From NCBI GenBank assembly GCA_958496175.1, contig OY292275.1, positions 39,447,701-39,511,700 on the forward strand: a stretch of DNA of 64,000 nt. Reading direction: 5' to 3'. This document shows positions 63,283 to 64,000 of this stretch, piece by piece (the stretch's first letter is position 1; every line of letters begins with the position of its first letter). The stretch comes from Sisyra terminalis. Its lineage: Eukaryota; Arthropoda; Insecta; Neuroptera; Sisyridae. The notes beneath the pieces are model-generated. The model ran no database searches and was not told the DNA's origin. It saw only the letters and a program-made list of their open reading frames with translations. The position numbers and the translations under genes were made by a program.

Positions 63283-64000
63283 CTATAATTAAATAATTTT
63301 GTAAATCTACTATTACTTCTTGGAACATTGTGTTTTTTTTATCTACGTTTCATTAGTGTTTCGATACTTTATTATTTTTTTGAAATAAGATTAGTTATAA
63401 ACAAAGGAAATATTAAACATATAAATTGTTAGTTACTTATATTCTCTTTGTTTTTTGGGAACTTTAATTTTTATTTTTGTTTACCTTTTATCGGTTTCCC
63501 GACATCTTCAGGTACTATAATAATTCCTAATTACATCAATTTTTATGACAAATACATGTCGATCATCTAACATTACTTTTAGAAATAATATGAAATTTTT
63601 GGCTTAATTAAGATAGAGGATTTTATTGAATAAAACATTTAGTAGTTTGTATATTTCTTTTTTAAATGGACTTTAAAATGCTTTGAAAACTTTTAGATTT
63701 AGTGCAATAGTATATTTTTTTGCCAAAATTTGCTTTAATTTATAGTCATTAAGGGATGTATTGGACTACTTTCTGGAGTCTTCATATCAAAATATGACTT
63801 AAAAAGCGAAAAATGAGCCGTTTATTTTGAAAGTGGCCTAACTCCATTTCAAGAATAGCTCATATAGCTACTATTTTTGCAATAATAAATACATAAATTT
63901 TACAATCAAAGAAGTTAGTACTAGTGTGTCGAAAACGAATATCAAATCAATAATTTGTAAAAAACTTATAATACAAATAATAACTTATCTGGTCTATCAG
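63283..64000 (-). other. Intron upstream of the distal LRP11-like exon
   Basis: AT-rich sequence without an exon I can support. The acceptor TTATAG at its low-coordinate end belongs to the LRP11-like gene, whose preceding exon must lie beyond the window. Confidence 0.5.

Overview
This window is AT-rich nuclear DNA from an arthropod, most likely an insect. It has split genes with canonical GT/AG introns (several only 54-64 bp), poly(A) signals, and many decayed transposable elements (tRNA-derived SINEs, hAT-type MITEs, a mariner-like transposase relic, non-LTR relics and Penelope-like sequences). I cannot fix the order. The gene names rest on remembered family features, because no database search was possible.

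Left third (1-11.8 kb): almost all non-coding, with one non-LTR retrotransposon relic near 1.5-1.9 kb, a (TA)n tract, and a few islands of more balanced base composition that may be regulatory. At 11.9-20.3 kb two genes lie head to head. Cox20, on the minus strand, encodes a mitochondrial inner-membrane assembly factor for cytochrome oxidase. A ninein / blastoderm-specific-25D gene, on the plus strand, encodes a centrosomal EF-hand and coiled-coil protein of 1241 residues in three coding exons. They share a roughly 320 bp interval between their start codons.

Right two thirds: this part is dominated by one minus-strand gene for a type I membrane protein with an LDL-receptor class A module, a proline/asparagine-rich stalk, one transmembrane helix and a short tail ending in a tyrosine motif. 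It resembles the LRP11 (MANSC-LDLa) family. Its last seven coding exons lie at 24.7-27.8 kb. The next exon upstream, found by matching splice phase, lies about 35 kb away at 63.15-63.28 kb, and the N-terminal part is beyond the window. The 35 kb intron holds most of the remaining features: a 207 bp palindromic hAT MITE with a perfect 8 bp target duplication, two Penelope-type fragments with hammerhead-ribozyme-like cores, a roughly 400 bp near-complete palindrome, a LINE relic interrupted by a nested MITE, a cluster of five tRNA-derived SINEs, and a plus-strand first coding exon of an unrecognised gene with a possible downstream micro-exon.

The genes do not form a functional unit. Only the Cox20/ninein pair could share regulation. 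The most interesting items are the large palindrome, the hammerhead-like motifs, the exon-encoded repeats in the LRP11-like stalk, and the orphan exon nested in the large intron.
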